NCBI GenBank assembly: GCA_016722065.1
Contig: JADKGX010000001.1
Coordinates: forward strand, 1-64,000
DNA length: 64,000 nucleotides
Source of the DNA: Planctomycetota bacterium
GTDB taxonomy: Bacteria > Planctomycetota > UBA8742 > UBA2392
Direction: 5' to 3'
In this document: positions 15,460 through 24,285 of the stretch, one piece after another
Layout of the letters: every line of letters starts with the position of its first letter
Numbering within the stretch: position 1 is the stretch's first letter
Translations under genes and position numbers: made by a program
The notes under the pieces: generated by a model
Told to the model about the DNA's origin: nothing
Database searches by the model: none
Seen by the model: the letters and a program-made list of their open reading frames with translations, nothing else

Positions 15460-16613
15460 CCCAACCCGCGCAGGCTGGTGTAGTTGGCAATGCACAACTC
15501 CGCCAGCCGGTCGGACTGCGCTTGCGTTATGTCCGGGCCGAAACTGACGCGAATGCAGCCAATCGCGTCTTCCCAACTCAAGCCCATCGCGGCCAGCACG
15601 TGGCTGGGGTCGGTCTCGCCGGGCGCGCAAGCGCTGCCCAGCCCCACACAGAAGCCTTGCTCGCCAAGTTCAATCGCCATGGCCTGGCCTTCAATGTGCA
15701 GAAAGCTGATGTTGCTGACGTTTGGCAGCCGCGGCGCCTGCTTGCCATTGAGGCGCACGTTGGCGCCAAGACCGGCCACCAGCTTGGTTTCCAGGCTGTC
15801 GCGAATCGTGGCCACGGGGCCCCAGGCCGCCACCCTTTCCGCTTTGGCGACTTCCATGGCCACGGCCATGGCGGCCATGCCGGGCAGGTCTTCCGTTCCG
15901 GCGCGCAGGCCCCACTCTTGCGGCCCGCCCACCACCACCGGCACCAGCCTGCTGTTCATCTGGTTGTAAAGCAGCCCCATGCCCTTGGGCCCGCCAAACT
16001 TGGCCGCTGCCAAGGACATCAAATCGCAGCCGATTTCACGGGGCGCAAGTTCCACCTTGCCAAAGGCCTGCACGGCGTCGCAGTGATAACGCGCCCCGGC
16101 ACCGTGGGCGATTTCGGCAACCTGCGCCACGGGTTGAATCACGCCTGTTTCATTGTTGGCGTACATGACGCTGACCAGCGCCGTTTTGGGGCCAACCATG
16201 TGCTGCAGCGCAGCCAGATCAACAACACCGTCGCGCGATACCGGCGCGTAGTGCACCACCGCACCCTCGGCCTCCAGGCGCTGGGCTTCCAGCAGCACGG
16301 CATGGTGTTCAATGCCGCTTACCACCAGCTCGTTGCGGCCCTGGCCCGCGGCCTTCATGACGCCGCGCAGTGCCAGCGCATCGCTTTCTGTGCCGCCGCT
16401 GGTGAACACGATCTCGCGCGGGTCTACGCCCAGCACGCTGGCGGCGCGTTCATGCACTTCCATCAACTTGCGTCGCGCCAGATAGGCCAGCGGGTGGTGT
16501 GCCCCGGGGTTGGCAAACTCATGCGCGGCAAAGCGGGCCCACTCGGCGGCCACCTGGGGCCGGCAGGGCGCCCCGGCGGCGTAATCGCAGTAGACGTAGT
16601 CTTTGGTGGACAT
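15456..16613 (-). CDS. Cysteine desulfurase (NifS/IscS-like)
   Basis: This PLP enzyme removes sulfur (or selenium) from cysteine (or selenocysteine) for Fe-S or thio/seleno transfer. It has 385 residues. Markers are YCDYAAGAPCRP, FTSGGTESDALALRG, NNETGVIQPV, HCDAVQAFGK, the PLP-lysine region SLAAAKFGGPKGMGLLY, and the catalytic-cysteine loop GLGSACAPGETDPSHVL. The usual SAHK is AAAK here, so the His before the PLP Lys is lost. The ATG at 16613 gives the normal N-terminus. It is coupled to aroA downstream and follows a ferredoxin gene. With selA about 42 kb away a selenium-supply role is possible but not shown. Confidence 0.9.
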   Translation of the reverse strand: MSTKDYVYCDYAAGAPCRPQVAAEWARFAAHEFANPGAHHPLAYLARRKLMEVHERAASVLGVDPREIVFTSGGTESDALALRGVMKAAGQGRNELVVSGIEHHAVLLEAQRLEAEGAVVHYAPVSRDGVVDLAALQHMVGPKTALVSVMYANNETGVIQPVAQVAEIAHGAGARYHCDAVQAFGKVELAPREIGCDLMSLAAAKFGGPKGMGLLYNQMNSRLVPVVVGGPQEWGLRAGTEDLPGMAAMAVAMEVAKAERVAAWGPVATIRDSLETKLVAGLGANVRLNGKQAPRLPNVSNISFLHIEGQAMAIELGEQGFCVGLGSACAPGETDPSHVLAAMGLSWEDAIGCIRVSFGPDITQAQSDRLAELCIANYTSLRGLG

Positions 16614-16683
16614 GCTACTTGGCGCTTTCTTTGGCCGGCCTCGCCGGCCTTGGCAGCACCAGCACACTGGGGGGCTTGGTCGG

Positions 16684-17296
16684 TCAGGCGTGCACGCACA
16701 ACCCGCAGCCGGTGCAGATGCGGCTGTCTACTTTGGGCACGGACGCATCGAAGTCAATCGCGTTCGGTTCCAGCGGGCAGGCCTCGTGGCACGCACGGCA
16801 GGTTTTGCCCTGATACCCCAGGCAGGTATCCGGCTGGATCACGGCAATGCCGATGCGAATCTCCCCTACCGGCGTGGGCTTCAGCGCCCCTGTGGGGCAG
16901 GCTGTCATGCAGTCTCCGCACAGCGTGCAGGCGCCGTGATTGGGCTTGAGAATCGGCGTGCCCTGGGGCGGGCCTTCTTTTTCTCCGGCCAGCGAAATCA
17001 CGTGCTCCGGGCAGGCCTGCACACATTTGGCGCAGCGCGAACAGGTTTCCAGAAACGCCGTTTCATGCAGCGCGCGGGGGCCGAAAGAAGCGCCGACCAT
17101 GCAGGTCCAGAAACTCATGCGATGCCGGGGCCGGCGGCTTGCCTTCGTCGTACAGCCTGCGAAACAGGTCGCCGTCGAAGTTCTGGACCAGCTTGCCGCC
17201 TGGCACCATGCGCGTGGCGTACTTCGCGGCCTCGCCGGCCACCTGCCGCATCGATGCGCGCTTGCCTGGATCGGCTGGTTTGTGGCCCTCTGCCAT
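16684..17296 (-). pseudogene. Polyferredoxin (NapG/MauM-like, four 4Fe-4S motifs), frameshifted
   Basis: The main block (16684 to about 17080) encodes four cysteine clusters: CSRCAKCVQACP, CTLCGDCMTACP, CRACHEACP plus an upstream Cys, and CTGCGLC. This is like periplasmic NapG/MauM ferredoxins. The N-terminal ~70 residues (from ATG 17296, MAEGHKPADPGKRAS) lie in another frame ending FFRPPRAA-stop at 17063. The two frames meet in a C/G run at 17071-17083, where the family motif 'RPPGAL.E.EFL..C.RC' is rebuilt by changing one or two bases. I therefore read this as one gene of about 200 residues with a frameshift, by error or decay. It lies between mqnD and the cysteine desulfurase. Confidence 0.75.
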
Positions 17297-17346
17297 GGCG
17301 ATACTCTAGCGTCTGCGCCGGCGCCGTGCAGGCCGTGATTGGCGCC

Positions 17347-18201
17347 CTAAACCCATTGCGGTTCGGCCTTGGCGGTCAAGATGCCGGCTTGGCGCCCCAG
17401 ATGCAGAAACAGCCGCGCGGCCTTCATGCCCTGGTCGCCAATATCGACCGTGTAGTGGTTGACGTACATGCCGACAAACTTGTCAGCCCGGGCGCGGTCC
17501 AGCCCGCGGCCGTAACTCATGGCGTGGTCCAGCGCTTCCTGCCGGTGCGAAAGGGCGTAGTTGATGCTGGCCGAAAAGCAGCGCGAAAACTGCGCAATCG
17601 TGGGCGTACCCAGATCACGCCGAGCCACGTTGCAGCCCAGGGGCAAAGGCAGCTCATGCTTTGTGAACCACCATTCACCCAGATCGACGACCTTGAAAAG
17701 TTTCAGGTCGTTATAGGTGACCTGGCCTTCATGGATGATCACGCCGGCTTCGACTTCGCCATTGAGCACAGCGTGCTGCACCTGGTTGAAGTTCATGTGC
17801 ACCGGCACAACGCGCCGGTTGTAAAGCTGCAAGGCAAGCGCGGCGCTGGTCAGCGGCCCGGGCGTGGCAACCCGTTTGCCGTCCAGATCCTGCGGGTTCA
17901 TGGGCTCGCGCGAGACAATGATCGGGCCGTAACGGTCGCCCATGCTGGCGCCGGCGCGGGTGATGACGTACTTGTCGGCAATGTATGGATAGGCATGAAA
18001 GCTGCAGGCCGTGACATCCAGTTCGCCGGTGCGGGCCCGCTGGTTCAGTGTCTCGATGTCGCACAACTCGTGGCGAATGTCCAAGGTGCCGGTGTCAACC
18101 TTGTGGTTGACCAGCGCGTGAAACATGAACGCGTCGTCGGCGTCTGGCGAGTGCGCGACGGTAATCTTTACCCTGGCATCTGTCTGGCCTGGTGCCTGCA
18201 T
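17347..18201 (-). CDS. mqnD: 1,4-dihydroxy-6-naphthoate synthase (futalosine pathway)
   Basis: MqnD acts in the futalosine route to menaquinone, converting cyclic dehypoxanthinylfutalosine to 1,4-dihydroxy-6-naphthoate. The fold resembles a periplasmic binding protein, but there is no signal peptide. Signatures are AHSPDADDAFMFHALV near the N-terminus, TACSFHAYPYIADKY, GKRVATPGPLTSA and GVIIHEGQVTYNDLKL. At 284 residues the length is normal. ATG at 18201 was taken; a GTG at the VKITVAHSP position ten codons in is possible. The gene implies menaquinone-based respiration; the other mqn genes are not in this window. Confidence 0.94.
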   Translation of the reverse strand: MQAPGQTDARVKITVAHSPDADDAFMFHALVNHKVDTGTLDIRHELCDIETLNQRARTGELDVTACSFHAYPYIADKYVITRAGASMGDRYGPIIVSREPMNPQDLDGKRVATPGPLTSAALALQLYNRRVVPVHMNFNQVQHAVLNGEVEAGVIIHEGQVTYNDLKLFKVVDLGEWWFTKHELPLPLGCNVARRDLGTPTIAQFSRCFSASINYALSHRQEALDHAMSYGRGLDRARADKFVGMYVNHYTVDIGDQGMKAARLFLHLGRQAGILTAKAEPQWV

Positions 18202-18274
18202 CCGATTGCTCCGGTCAAGCCTGCCCGGGCCTTGATGCAGGCTTGCGCGGGCGGCGTCAAGCCCCCGCCAGCCC

Positions 18275-20377
18275 TCAACGTGCCGCGCGCTGTGCGTCGT
18301 TGGCGTCGGCCAGGCGCACGACCTTCAGTTTCAGCTTCTCCCAGATTTTTGTGCGTTCAAACAGTTGCACTACCTCAGGGTCGAGGTCGCCGTCCTTGGC
18401 CATGGCTTGCAGAATCTGGATCGCGCGCTCGAGCGGAATCGCCGGCTTGTAGGGCCGGTCGCTTGCCGTGAGGCTGTCAAACACGTCGGCCACGGCCATC
18501 AGGCGCGATCCCAGCGGCGTATCGGCGGCAGGCACGCCGTTGGGATAGCCCTTGCTGTTCATTTTCTCGTGGTGCTGGCCGGCGATTTCCGGCACGCGCG
18601 AAAGATCGGCCGTCCAGGGAATGCGCTTGAGAAACTGCCAGCTGTCCGCCACATGGTTTTCGATCTCGCGGCGCTCGGCGTCATTGAGTGTGCCTTTGCG
18701 CGTTTGCAGGCTCAGGTAGTCTTCTTCACTCAGCAGGGCGTAGGTTTCGCTGCCAATGCGCCAGGGGTGCTGGTGAATGCCGGCCAGCCGCGCCAGTTTT
18801 TCATCGGTCATGAACAGCGGCTTGGAATGTTCCAGCAGAAAAGCGACGTCAGACTGCAACCTGGCAAGGTCGGCCTCCAGCTGCTGGCGCAACGCCGGCA
18901 CTTCCGGCTGGCGGCCCTGCGCGATCAGTCGCGCTTCGCGTTCCAGTGCGTCCAGGCGCAACTCGCGCCGCAGAATCTCGCCCCGGAACGAAATCGCCTG
19001 CTGCTGCGCCGGGTAGAGTTTTTCGGCCTTCTGCAGCACGTGCTCGCGCACGCCAATCTTGCCAAAGTCGTGCAGCAGCCCCGCGTAATGCAGCTCAGTC
19101 ATTTCGGCGTCGCTGAACGTGACATCCTTGTAAGCGCCGTTGCTGTCTTTGTTCACTTCATCGGCAAGCGCCATGGTGATGCGATCGACGCGCCCGGAAT
19201 GGCCGGCCGTGCTGGGGTCGCGCTGTTCAATCGCGCCTACACAGGCGATCACGAAGCGCTCAAACAGGTTGGCAATCGCGTCCAGCAGGCGCACATTTTC
19301 AATCGCCACGCCGGCCTGGCTGCCCAGGCTGGCCGCCAGTTCGAGGTCTTCGTCGGTAAACGGCACAACCAGGTGGTCGGTCTCGTCGGGTGTCAGGCGG
19401 CGGCGCGGGTCTTTCTTCTTGTTGATCAACTGCACGATGCCCACGACTTCGTCGCTGGTGTTCTTCAGCGGTACCGTCAGCATCGACCGCGTGTGATAGC
19501 CATACTTCTGGTCAATGTGGTTGTTGAACTTGTACGGGGCGCCCTCTGGCAGGTGGTATACATCGGCCAGCGCCACGATCTCGCCTGTCAGGGCCGCATA
19601 GCCGGCAATGCTTTCCAAGTTGGCCGGAAACACAATCTGCTGAAACGGGATCTCCACACTGTCGTTCTGGGCCGCTGCAAAGCGCAGGCTGAACACCTGC
19701 GTGGTCAGGTCGGCGCGGCGCACCGCAATGGCCCGCGTGCGCTTTTCGGCTTTGCCAAGCACTTTGCGGGCCGAAGCACTGGCGCCGCTGCCGCGCTCAA
19801 TGATGTAAATGCTGCCGGCATCGGCATCCAGAATATTGCGGCCTTCCGTCAGCACTACTTCCAGCAGGTCGTCTAGTTGGCGCACGTCCGACAACGCCGT
19901 ACCGATGCGATTGAGCCGCGCCAGCCGGTCGCGGGAACTTGACTGTGACCCCTCCGAGAACGCACGGCCACGCAGCCAGGCCAGTTCGCGCGCGCGGCGA
20001 AGCACACGCTGAATATCCTTGGCACGCGGCGGCAGGTTGATGTGGCCGTCAAACTCGCTGTCGTCTTCGGGGCGCGGGCCCATGCTCAGCATCACGGCCG
20101 ATGGCGCACGTTCGCCTATGATGCCCGCGGGCAGCTTTTCGCTTTGCGTATCCACCACAAGGCCGCAACCGTCGCGCAGGCTGATGCCACCGGGGTGATT
20201 GGCCGATGCAATCTCGATTACCTGGTCGCGCGCAATGCTGATGTACGGGTTGTCCGACAGCGCGGCCACAATGCTGGCGCGACGTGCGTCGTCTGTGCTG
20301 TAAACGAACAGTGTCAGCGGCTGCACGCTGGCCGTGATGGGAAGCCGCTTGTACAGGCGCGAGGTCGGAGACCGCAT
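18275..20377 (-). CDS. GAF and HD-GYP signalling protein (probable c-di-GMP phosphodiesterase)
   Basis: The product has about 700 residues. The first ~140 resemble no clear domain. A GAF domain follows (~155-355: DDLLEVVLTEGRNILDADAGSIYI ... MLTVPLKNTSDEVVGIVQLINKK ... LGSQAGVAIENVRLLD). The last ~310 residues form an HD-GYP domain: GHSGRVDRI, LLHDFGKIGVREHVLQK and the HH...GYP segment HHEKMNSKGYPNGV, with DVFDSLTASDRPYKP. Between HD and GYP lies an ~80-residue coiled coil (EILRRELRLDALEREARL). HD-GYP proteins hydrolyse c-di-GMP. ATG 20377 (MRSPTSRLYK) is preferred over 20419. It sits between nadK and mqnD. Confidence 0.9.
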   Translation of the reverse strand: MRSPTSRLYKRLPITASVQPLTLFVYSTDDARRASIVAALSDNPYISIARDQVIEIASANHPGGISLRDGCGLVVDTQSEKLPAGIIGERAPSAVMLSMGPRPEDDSEFDGHINLPPRAKDIQRVLRRARELAWLRGRAFSEGSQSSSRDRLARLNRIGTALSDVRQLDDLLEVVLTEGRNILDADAGSIYIIERGSGASASARKVLGKAEKRTRAIAVRRADLTTQVFSLRFAAAQNDSVEIPFQQIVFPANLESIAGYAALTGEIVALADVYHLPEGAPYKFNNHIDQKYGYHTRSMLTVPLKNTSDEVVGIVQLINKKKDPRRRLTPDETDHLVVPFTDEDLELAASLGSQAGVAIENVRLLDAIANLFERFVIACVGAIEQRDPSTAGHSGRVDRITMALADEVNKDSNGAYKDVTFSDAEMTELHYAGLLHDFGKIGVREHVLQKAEKLYPAQQQAISFRGEILRRELRLDALEREARLIAQGRQPEVPALRQQLEADLARLQSDVAFLLEHSKPLFMTDEKLARLAGIHQHPWRIGSETYALLSEEDYLSLQTRKGTLNDAERREIENHVADSWQFLKRIPWTADLSRVPEIAGQHHEKMNSKGYPNGVPAADTPLGSRLMAVADVFDSLTASDRPYKPAIPLERAIQILQAMAKDGDLDPEVVQLFERTKIWEKLKLKVVRLADANDAQRAAR

Positions 20378-20437
20378 GGCGCGAGTATAGCGCCATGCAC
20401 ATTGACCTTCACGCAGCAACGGTGGGAGTGCCGCAAA

Positions 20438-21271
20438 CTACTTGGGCCTGGACCTTGCAGTGCGCTTGGTCCAGTCAAACTTGAGCCGCAGCGTGTCGAA
20501 GTAGCTGCGCGTGGGGTGCGCCACCAGGGTCATGGGAACCGGCGACCGTTCAATGGACACGCAATCCCCGGCTTGCAGCTTGATCGTGCCCTGGCCGTCC
20601 ATGGTGGCGGTAATGGCGTCGGATTGTTCAAGCTCGAGCAAGATCGGGTCCTGGGCTGGCAGCACCAGCGGCCGAATGCTCAAGGTGTGTGCGCAGATGG
20701 GCGTGATCACCAACGCATCCAGGTTGGGGTGAAGCAGCGGCCCGCCGGCACTCAGGTTGTAAGCCGTGCTGCCCAGCGGTGTACTGACAATCAGGCCGTC
20801 GCCGTAATAGCTTGCCACGTCGCGCGAGCCCGCACTTACGTGCACCGTGGGCATGCGGTCGTCGGGTGCGCGCAGCAGCACAATGTCATTGAGAACAATC
20901 GTTTCGCTGGTTTTGCGGCCCTGGCGCAGGGTCACCTTGAGCATCAAGGACTGCCGCGTAGGAAGGCGCATATCTACGGCGTCTTTGAGGCGTACCAGCA
21001 ACTCCGGAAGTTCATACTCAGCCAGAAAACCGAACTTGCCAAAATTGACGCCCAGCACCGGCGCCTGGCGCGCACCAAGGCGCCGCACGGCACGCAGCAG
21101 GCTGCCGTCGCCGCCGAAGTTGATCACCAGTGCCGGGTGCAGTTTTTCGAGATCCGCGCTTTGGTCAAGGTCGACCAGCACTTCGTCCGTGAGTTCGCGC
21201 AGCAGTGGTTCGACCTGCGCGATGCCGTGCTTGACGTCGGCCCTTGAGCCGTCCCCTGCCAGCAGAATCAT
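20438..21271 (-). CDS. nadK: NAD kinase
   Basis: NadK phosphorylates NAD to NADP with ATP or polyphosphate. The GGDGSLL motif (about residue 54), the NFGKFGFLAEY segment and the strand-rich C-terminal region (TAYNLSAGGPLLHPNLDALVITPICAH) are diagnostic. It has 277 residues. Its ATG overlaps the dxs TGA (ATGA at 21268-21271), so the two are translationally coupled; Dxs and later isoprenoid steps use NADPH, a reasonable metabolic link. Confidence 0.95.
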   Translation of the reverse strand: MILLAGDGSRADVKHGIAQVEPLLRELTDEVLVDLDQSADLEKLHPALVINFGGDGSLLRAVRRLGARQAPVLGVNFGKFGFLAEYELPELLVRLKDAVDMRLPTRQSLMLKVTLRQGRKTSETIVLNDIVLLRAPDDRMPTVHVSAGSRDVASYYGDGLIVSTPLGSTAYNLSAGGPLLHPNLDALVITPICAHTLSIRPLVLPAQDPILLELEQSDAITATMDGQGTIKLQAGDCVSIERSPVPMTLVAHPTRSYFDTLRLKFDWTKRTARSRPK

Positions 21272-23253
21272 CCCGTCACGCTGCTGCCTGTCGCCACGCT
21301 GCGGCGCGAATCCGTGCGCGCCGTGGCACGCCGAAGTCCCAGCCGCTTTTCGATGCTGGCGGCGATGCCCGCCGGGTCCAGCCCGACTTCGCTGAGAACT
21401 TCCACGCGTGCACCGTGGTCGACAAAACGGTCCTCAATGGCCAGGATTTCCAGCTTGTTGGCGTCCAACCTGCTGCGGTTGGCAAACTCCAGCACGTGTG
21501 AACCAAACCCGCCGCGACGCACATGTTCTTCCACCGTGAACACGGCCGGCATCTTTTCAATCAAGGGCCCGATCAAGGCTTCATCCAGCGGCTTGGCAAA
21601 GCGCGCGTTGACCAGCGTGAGCTTTTTGCCGTAGCGTTCCTCAATCAATTCAATCGCGTCCAGCGCGTGGTACACCATGGCGCCAAAGGCGATCACTGCG
21701 CCGTCGTTGCCTTCGCGCAGCACTTCGGCTTTGCCCAGTTCCAGTGGCTTGCCTGCGGGCAGCTCGAGTTCCGGCTTGGGCGAGTTGGTGCGCGGAAAAC
21801 GCACCGCACTGGGCAGGTTCAACTCCAGCCCGAAATCCATCATGGCCTTGAGTTCCGTGGCATCGCGCGGCGCCATGACCACGAAGTTCGGCAGCATGCT
21901 GACGTAGGCAATGTCAAACACGCCGTTGTGCGTGGCGCCGTCTGGACCAACCAACCCTGCGCGGTCCAGTGCCAGCAGCACGGGCAGCTTGATCAAGGCA
22001 AGTTCCTGAAACAACTGGTCCACACTTCGTTGCAGAAAGGTGCTGTAGATTGCGCAGATCGGCTTCATGCCGCCCAGCTTCAAACCCTGCGCAAAGCCAA
22101 CCGCGTGCTGTTCTGCCATGCCCACATCAATCACCCGGTCGGGGTACTTCTTCTGCACGGTTTCCAGCCCGGTGCCCTGCATCATGGCCGCAGTAATCGC
22201 AACTACCTTGGGGTCACGGGCCATCAACTCAAAGGTCTTCTCAATGAACACGTCGGTGTATGCGAGGCCGCCAGCGCGGCTGTATTCCTTGGGCAGGTGC
22301 GAGGTCAGCTTGCTGCTGGTCTTGGCCGCGTGATAGGCGTAATGGTCGGGCACATCGTCTTTGAAACCCTTGCCCTTTTTGGTCATCACGTGCAGCAGTA
22401 CGGGCTTGGGGATGCGCTTGACGTTTTCAAATGCTTCCAGCAGCGCTTCCACATCGTGGCCGTCGATCGGGCCGTAATAGAAGTAGCCCAATTCCTCAAA
22501 CAGCACGCCGGGGTGTGTGGCGGGCATCAAGCCGTGCATGCCGGCCTTGACGTGGTCCAGCACATCGTGCAAGGCCTTGCCGACGGAACCCGTGGACTCT
22601 TCCAGCGACTTCAACACGCGCTTGATGTCGCGCTTGGCGGAGGTGTAAGCATGGCTGGTGCGAAACTTGCTGAAGTAGCTGGCAAGCGCGCCGGTGGCCG
22701 GCCCGATGCCGTGTTCGTTGTCGTTGAGAATCACCAGGTACTTCAAATCGCGCTGGTCGCCGCCGTGGTTCAGGGCTTCCAGGGCCTGGCCCTCCTGAAG
22801 TGCGCCGTCGCCGATGACCGCGATGCTGGTGCGATCAAGGCCCAGTTGCTTGTTGGCAATGGCAATGCCCAGGGCGGTGCTCAAACTCGTGCCGCCGTGG
22901 CCGGTCTTTACCAGGTCGTAAGGGCTTTCCTTGGGGTCAGGAAACCCGGAAATGCCGTGGTACTGGCGCAGAGAGCCAAACTGCCCGCGCCGGCCGGTCA
23001 AAAGTTTGTGCGGGTAGCACTGGTGGCCGACGTCAAAGATAACGCTGTCGTGGGCCAGAAGGTTGAAGTGATAGTGCAGGGCAATGGTCAACTCGACCGT
23101 ACCCAGCCCCGAGCCAAGGTGGCCGCCGGTGCGGCCGGTTACGCTTTCAATGATGAACTCGCGCATTTCCTGGGCGAGCCTGGGCAGATCGGAAACGTCC
23201 AGGGTCTTGAGGCCCTGGGGCGTGTCAGCCTGCTCTAGAAGCGGATAGGGCAT
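21268..23253 (-). CDS. dxs: 1-deoxy-D-xylulose-5-phosphate synthase
   Basis: Dxs condenses pyruvate and glyceraldehyde-3-phosphate with thiamine diphosphate, the entry step of the MEP isoprenoid pathway. Key parts: HYHFNLLAHDSVIFDVGHQCYPHKLLTG at the N-terminus, TGHGGTSLSTALG, the ThDP motif VIGDGALQEGQALEALN...ILNDNEHGIG, and the transketolase middle domain with DVGMAEQHAVGFAQGLKLGG. At 661 residues it is slightly longer than usual. The stop overlaps the nadK start; ispA lies 132 bp upstream in the same direction. Confidence 0.96.
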   Translation of the reverse strand: MPYPLLEQADTPQGLKTLDVSDLPRLAQEMREFIIESVTGRTGGHLGSGLGTVELTIALHYHFNLLAHDSVIFDVGHQCYPHKLLTGRRGQFGSLRQYHGISGFPDPKESPYDLVKTGHGGTSLSTALGIAIANKQLGLDRTSIAVIGDGALQEGQALEALNHGGDQRDLKYLVILNDNEHGIGPATGALASYFSKFRTSHAYTSAKRDIKRVLKSLEESTGSVGKALHDVLDHVKAGMHGLMPATHPGVLFEELGYFYYGPIDGHDVEALLEAFENVKRIPKPVLLHVMTKKGKGFKDDVPDHYAYHAAKTSSKLTSHLPKEYSRAGGLAYTDVFIEKTFELMARDPKVVAITAAMMQGTGLETVQKKYPDRVIDVGMAEQHAVGFAQGLKLGGMKPICAIYSTFLQRSVDQLFQELALIKLPVLLALDRAGLVGPDGATHNGVFDIAYVSMLPNFVVMAPRDATELKAMMDFGLELNLPSAVRFPRTNSPKPELELPAGKPLELGKAEVLREGNDGAVIAFGAMVYHALDAIELIEERYGKKLTLVNARFAKPLDEALIGPLIEKMPAVFTVEEHVRRGGFGSHVLEFANRSRLDANKLEILAIEDRFVDHGARVEVLSEVGLDPAGIAASIEKRLGLRRATARTDSRRSVATGSSVTG

Positions 23254-23385
23254 TACTTCCCCAACAATGCGAGAGTGCCCCCTCGCGAAGGGCCGATCTT
23301 AGCGCTTCGTTGACACACCTGCCAGAGAGCATCCAACCCCAAGCGCAGCAAAGGGTTAGCGCTGACTAACCCGGGCCGCGGTGCA

Positions 23386-24285
23386 TCAATGCGTGCGCGA
23401 CAGAAAGTAGTCCGCAATGGTTCGCAGCCCGTCGGCCTGTTCCAGGTCGCGCAGTTCGGCCAGGGCGCCATCAACCAGGGTTTGCGCGTACTGCCGCGCC
23501 TTGTGCAGCCCCATGACCCTGGGGTAGGTCATCTTTCCCGCGTCGCGGTCCTTGCCCGGGCTCTTGCCCAATTGTTCGGCCGTTGCAGTTTCGTCCAGAA
23601 TGTCGTCGATGACCTGAAAGGCCAGACCAACTTGGCGCCCAAAGCCACGCAGTCTTTCCAGCGTTTGCGGGCTGGCACCGCCGACAATACCACCGCACAC
23701 CACGGCAGCCGTGATCAGGGCGCCGGTCTTGTGTTCGTGAATGTAGCGCAGGCGATCGGCATCAGACTGCGCGCCTTCGCTTTCCAGGTCGGCCATCTGG
23801 CCGCCAACCATGCCGTCTACACCGGCGCCGGCGGCAAGTTCTCGCGCCACGGCAACGGCCAGGGCAGGGTTGGAAACGCCCTCCAGAATCGCCTGGAACG
23901 CGTAAGTGTTCATGGCATCGCCGGCCAGAATGGCTGTGGCTTCATCAAAGGCCTTGTGGCAGGTAGGCCGCCCGCGACGCAGGTCGTCGTCATCCATTGC
24001 TGGCAGGTCGTCGTGAATCAGGCTGTAGGTGTGAATCATTTCCAGGGCTGCGGCCACAGGTGCCGCGGCATCGGCATGGCCCCCCACGGCCTGGCAGGCG
24101 CAGAACACCAGCAAAGGCCGCAGGCGCTTGCCGCCGGCGTACAGGGAATAGTTCATGGCCTCAACAAGTCGGCGTGGTGCCGCTGAATCCGGCCATGCAA
24201 AGCGCCGAAGCGCCTGCTCGACCTTTGGATTCCATTGGTCAAGCAGGCGCTCGAAGGGATGAGGCTGTGCGCTGTTCTTAGGCAC
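23386..24285 (-). CDS. ispA: Polyprenyl (farnesyl/geranylgeranyl) diphosphate synthase
   Basis: This trans-prenyltransferase builds C15/C20 isoprenoid diphosphates. The first aspartate-rich motif (LIHDDLPAMDDDDLRRGRP) and second (FQVIDDILDETATAEQLGK) are intact, with GGKRLRPLLV near the N-terminus and KTGALITAAV mid-protein. It has 299 residues, as in IspA. Its start overlaps the end of pilQ by 8 bp, so it is tied to the pilus operon, and dxs follows. The chain-length specificity cannot be fixed by eye. Confidence 0.93.
   Translation of the reverse strand: MPKNSAQPHPFERLLDQWNPKVEQALRRFAWPDSAAPRRLVEAMNYSLYAGGKRLRPLLVFCACQAVGGHADAAAPVAAALEMIHTYSLIHDDLPAMDDDDLRRGRPTCHKAFDEATAILAGDAMNTYAFQAILEGVSNPALAVAVARELAAGAGVDGMVGGQMADLESEGAQSDADRLRYIHEHKTGALITAAVVCGGIVGGASPQTLERLRGFGRQVGLAFQVIDDILDETATAEQLGKSPGKDRDAGKMTYPRVMGLHKARQYAQTLVDGALAELRDLEQADGLRTIADYFLSRTH

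Noticed and set aside
16684..17118. Stand-alone short ferredoxin starting at 17118
   Set aside because: The start lies inside sequence that continues the upstream frame, and the family motif is rebuilt across the frame junction.
21523..23238. 571-codon open frame on the plus strand opposite dxs
   Set aside because: High-GC antisense shadow; Ala/Gly/His/Gln-rich with no family resemblance, while dxs is certain on the other strand.
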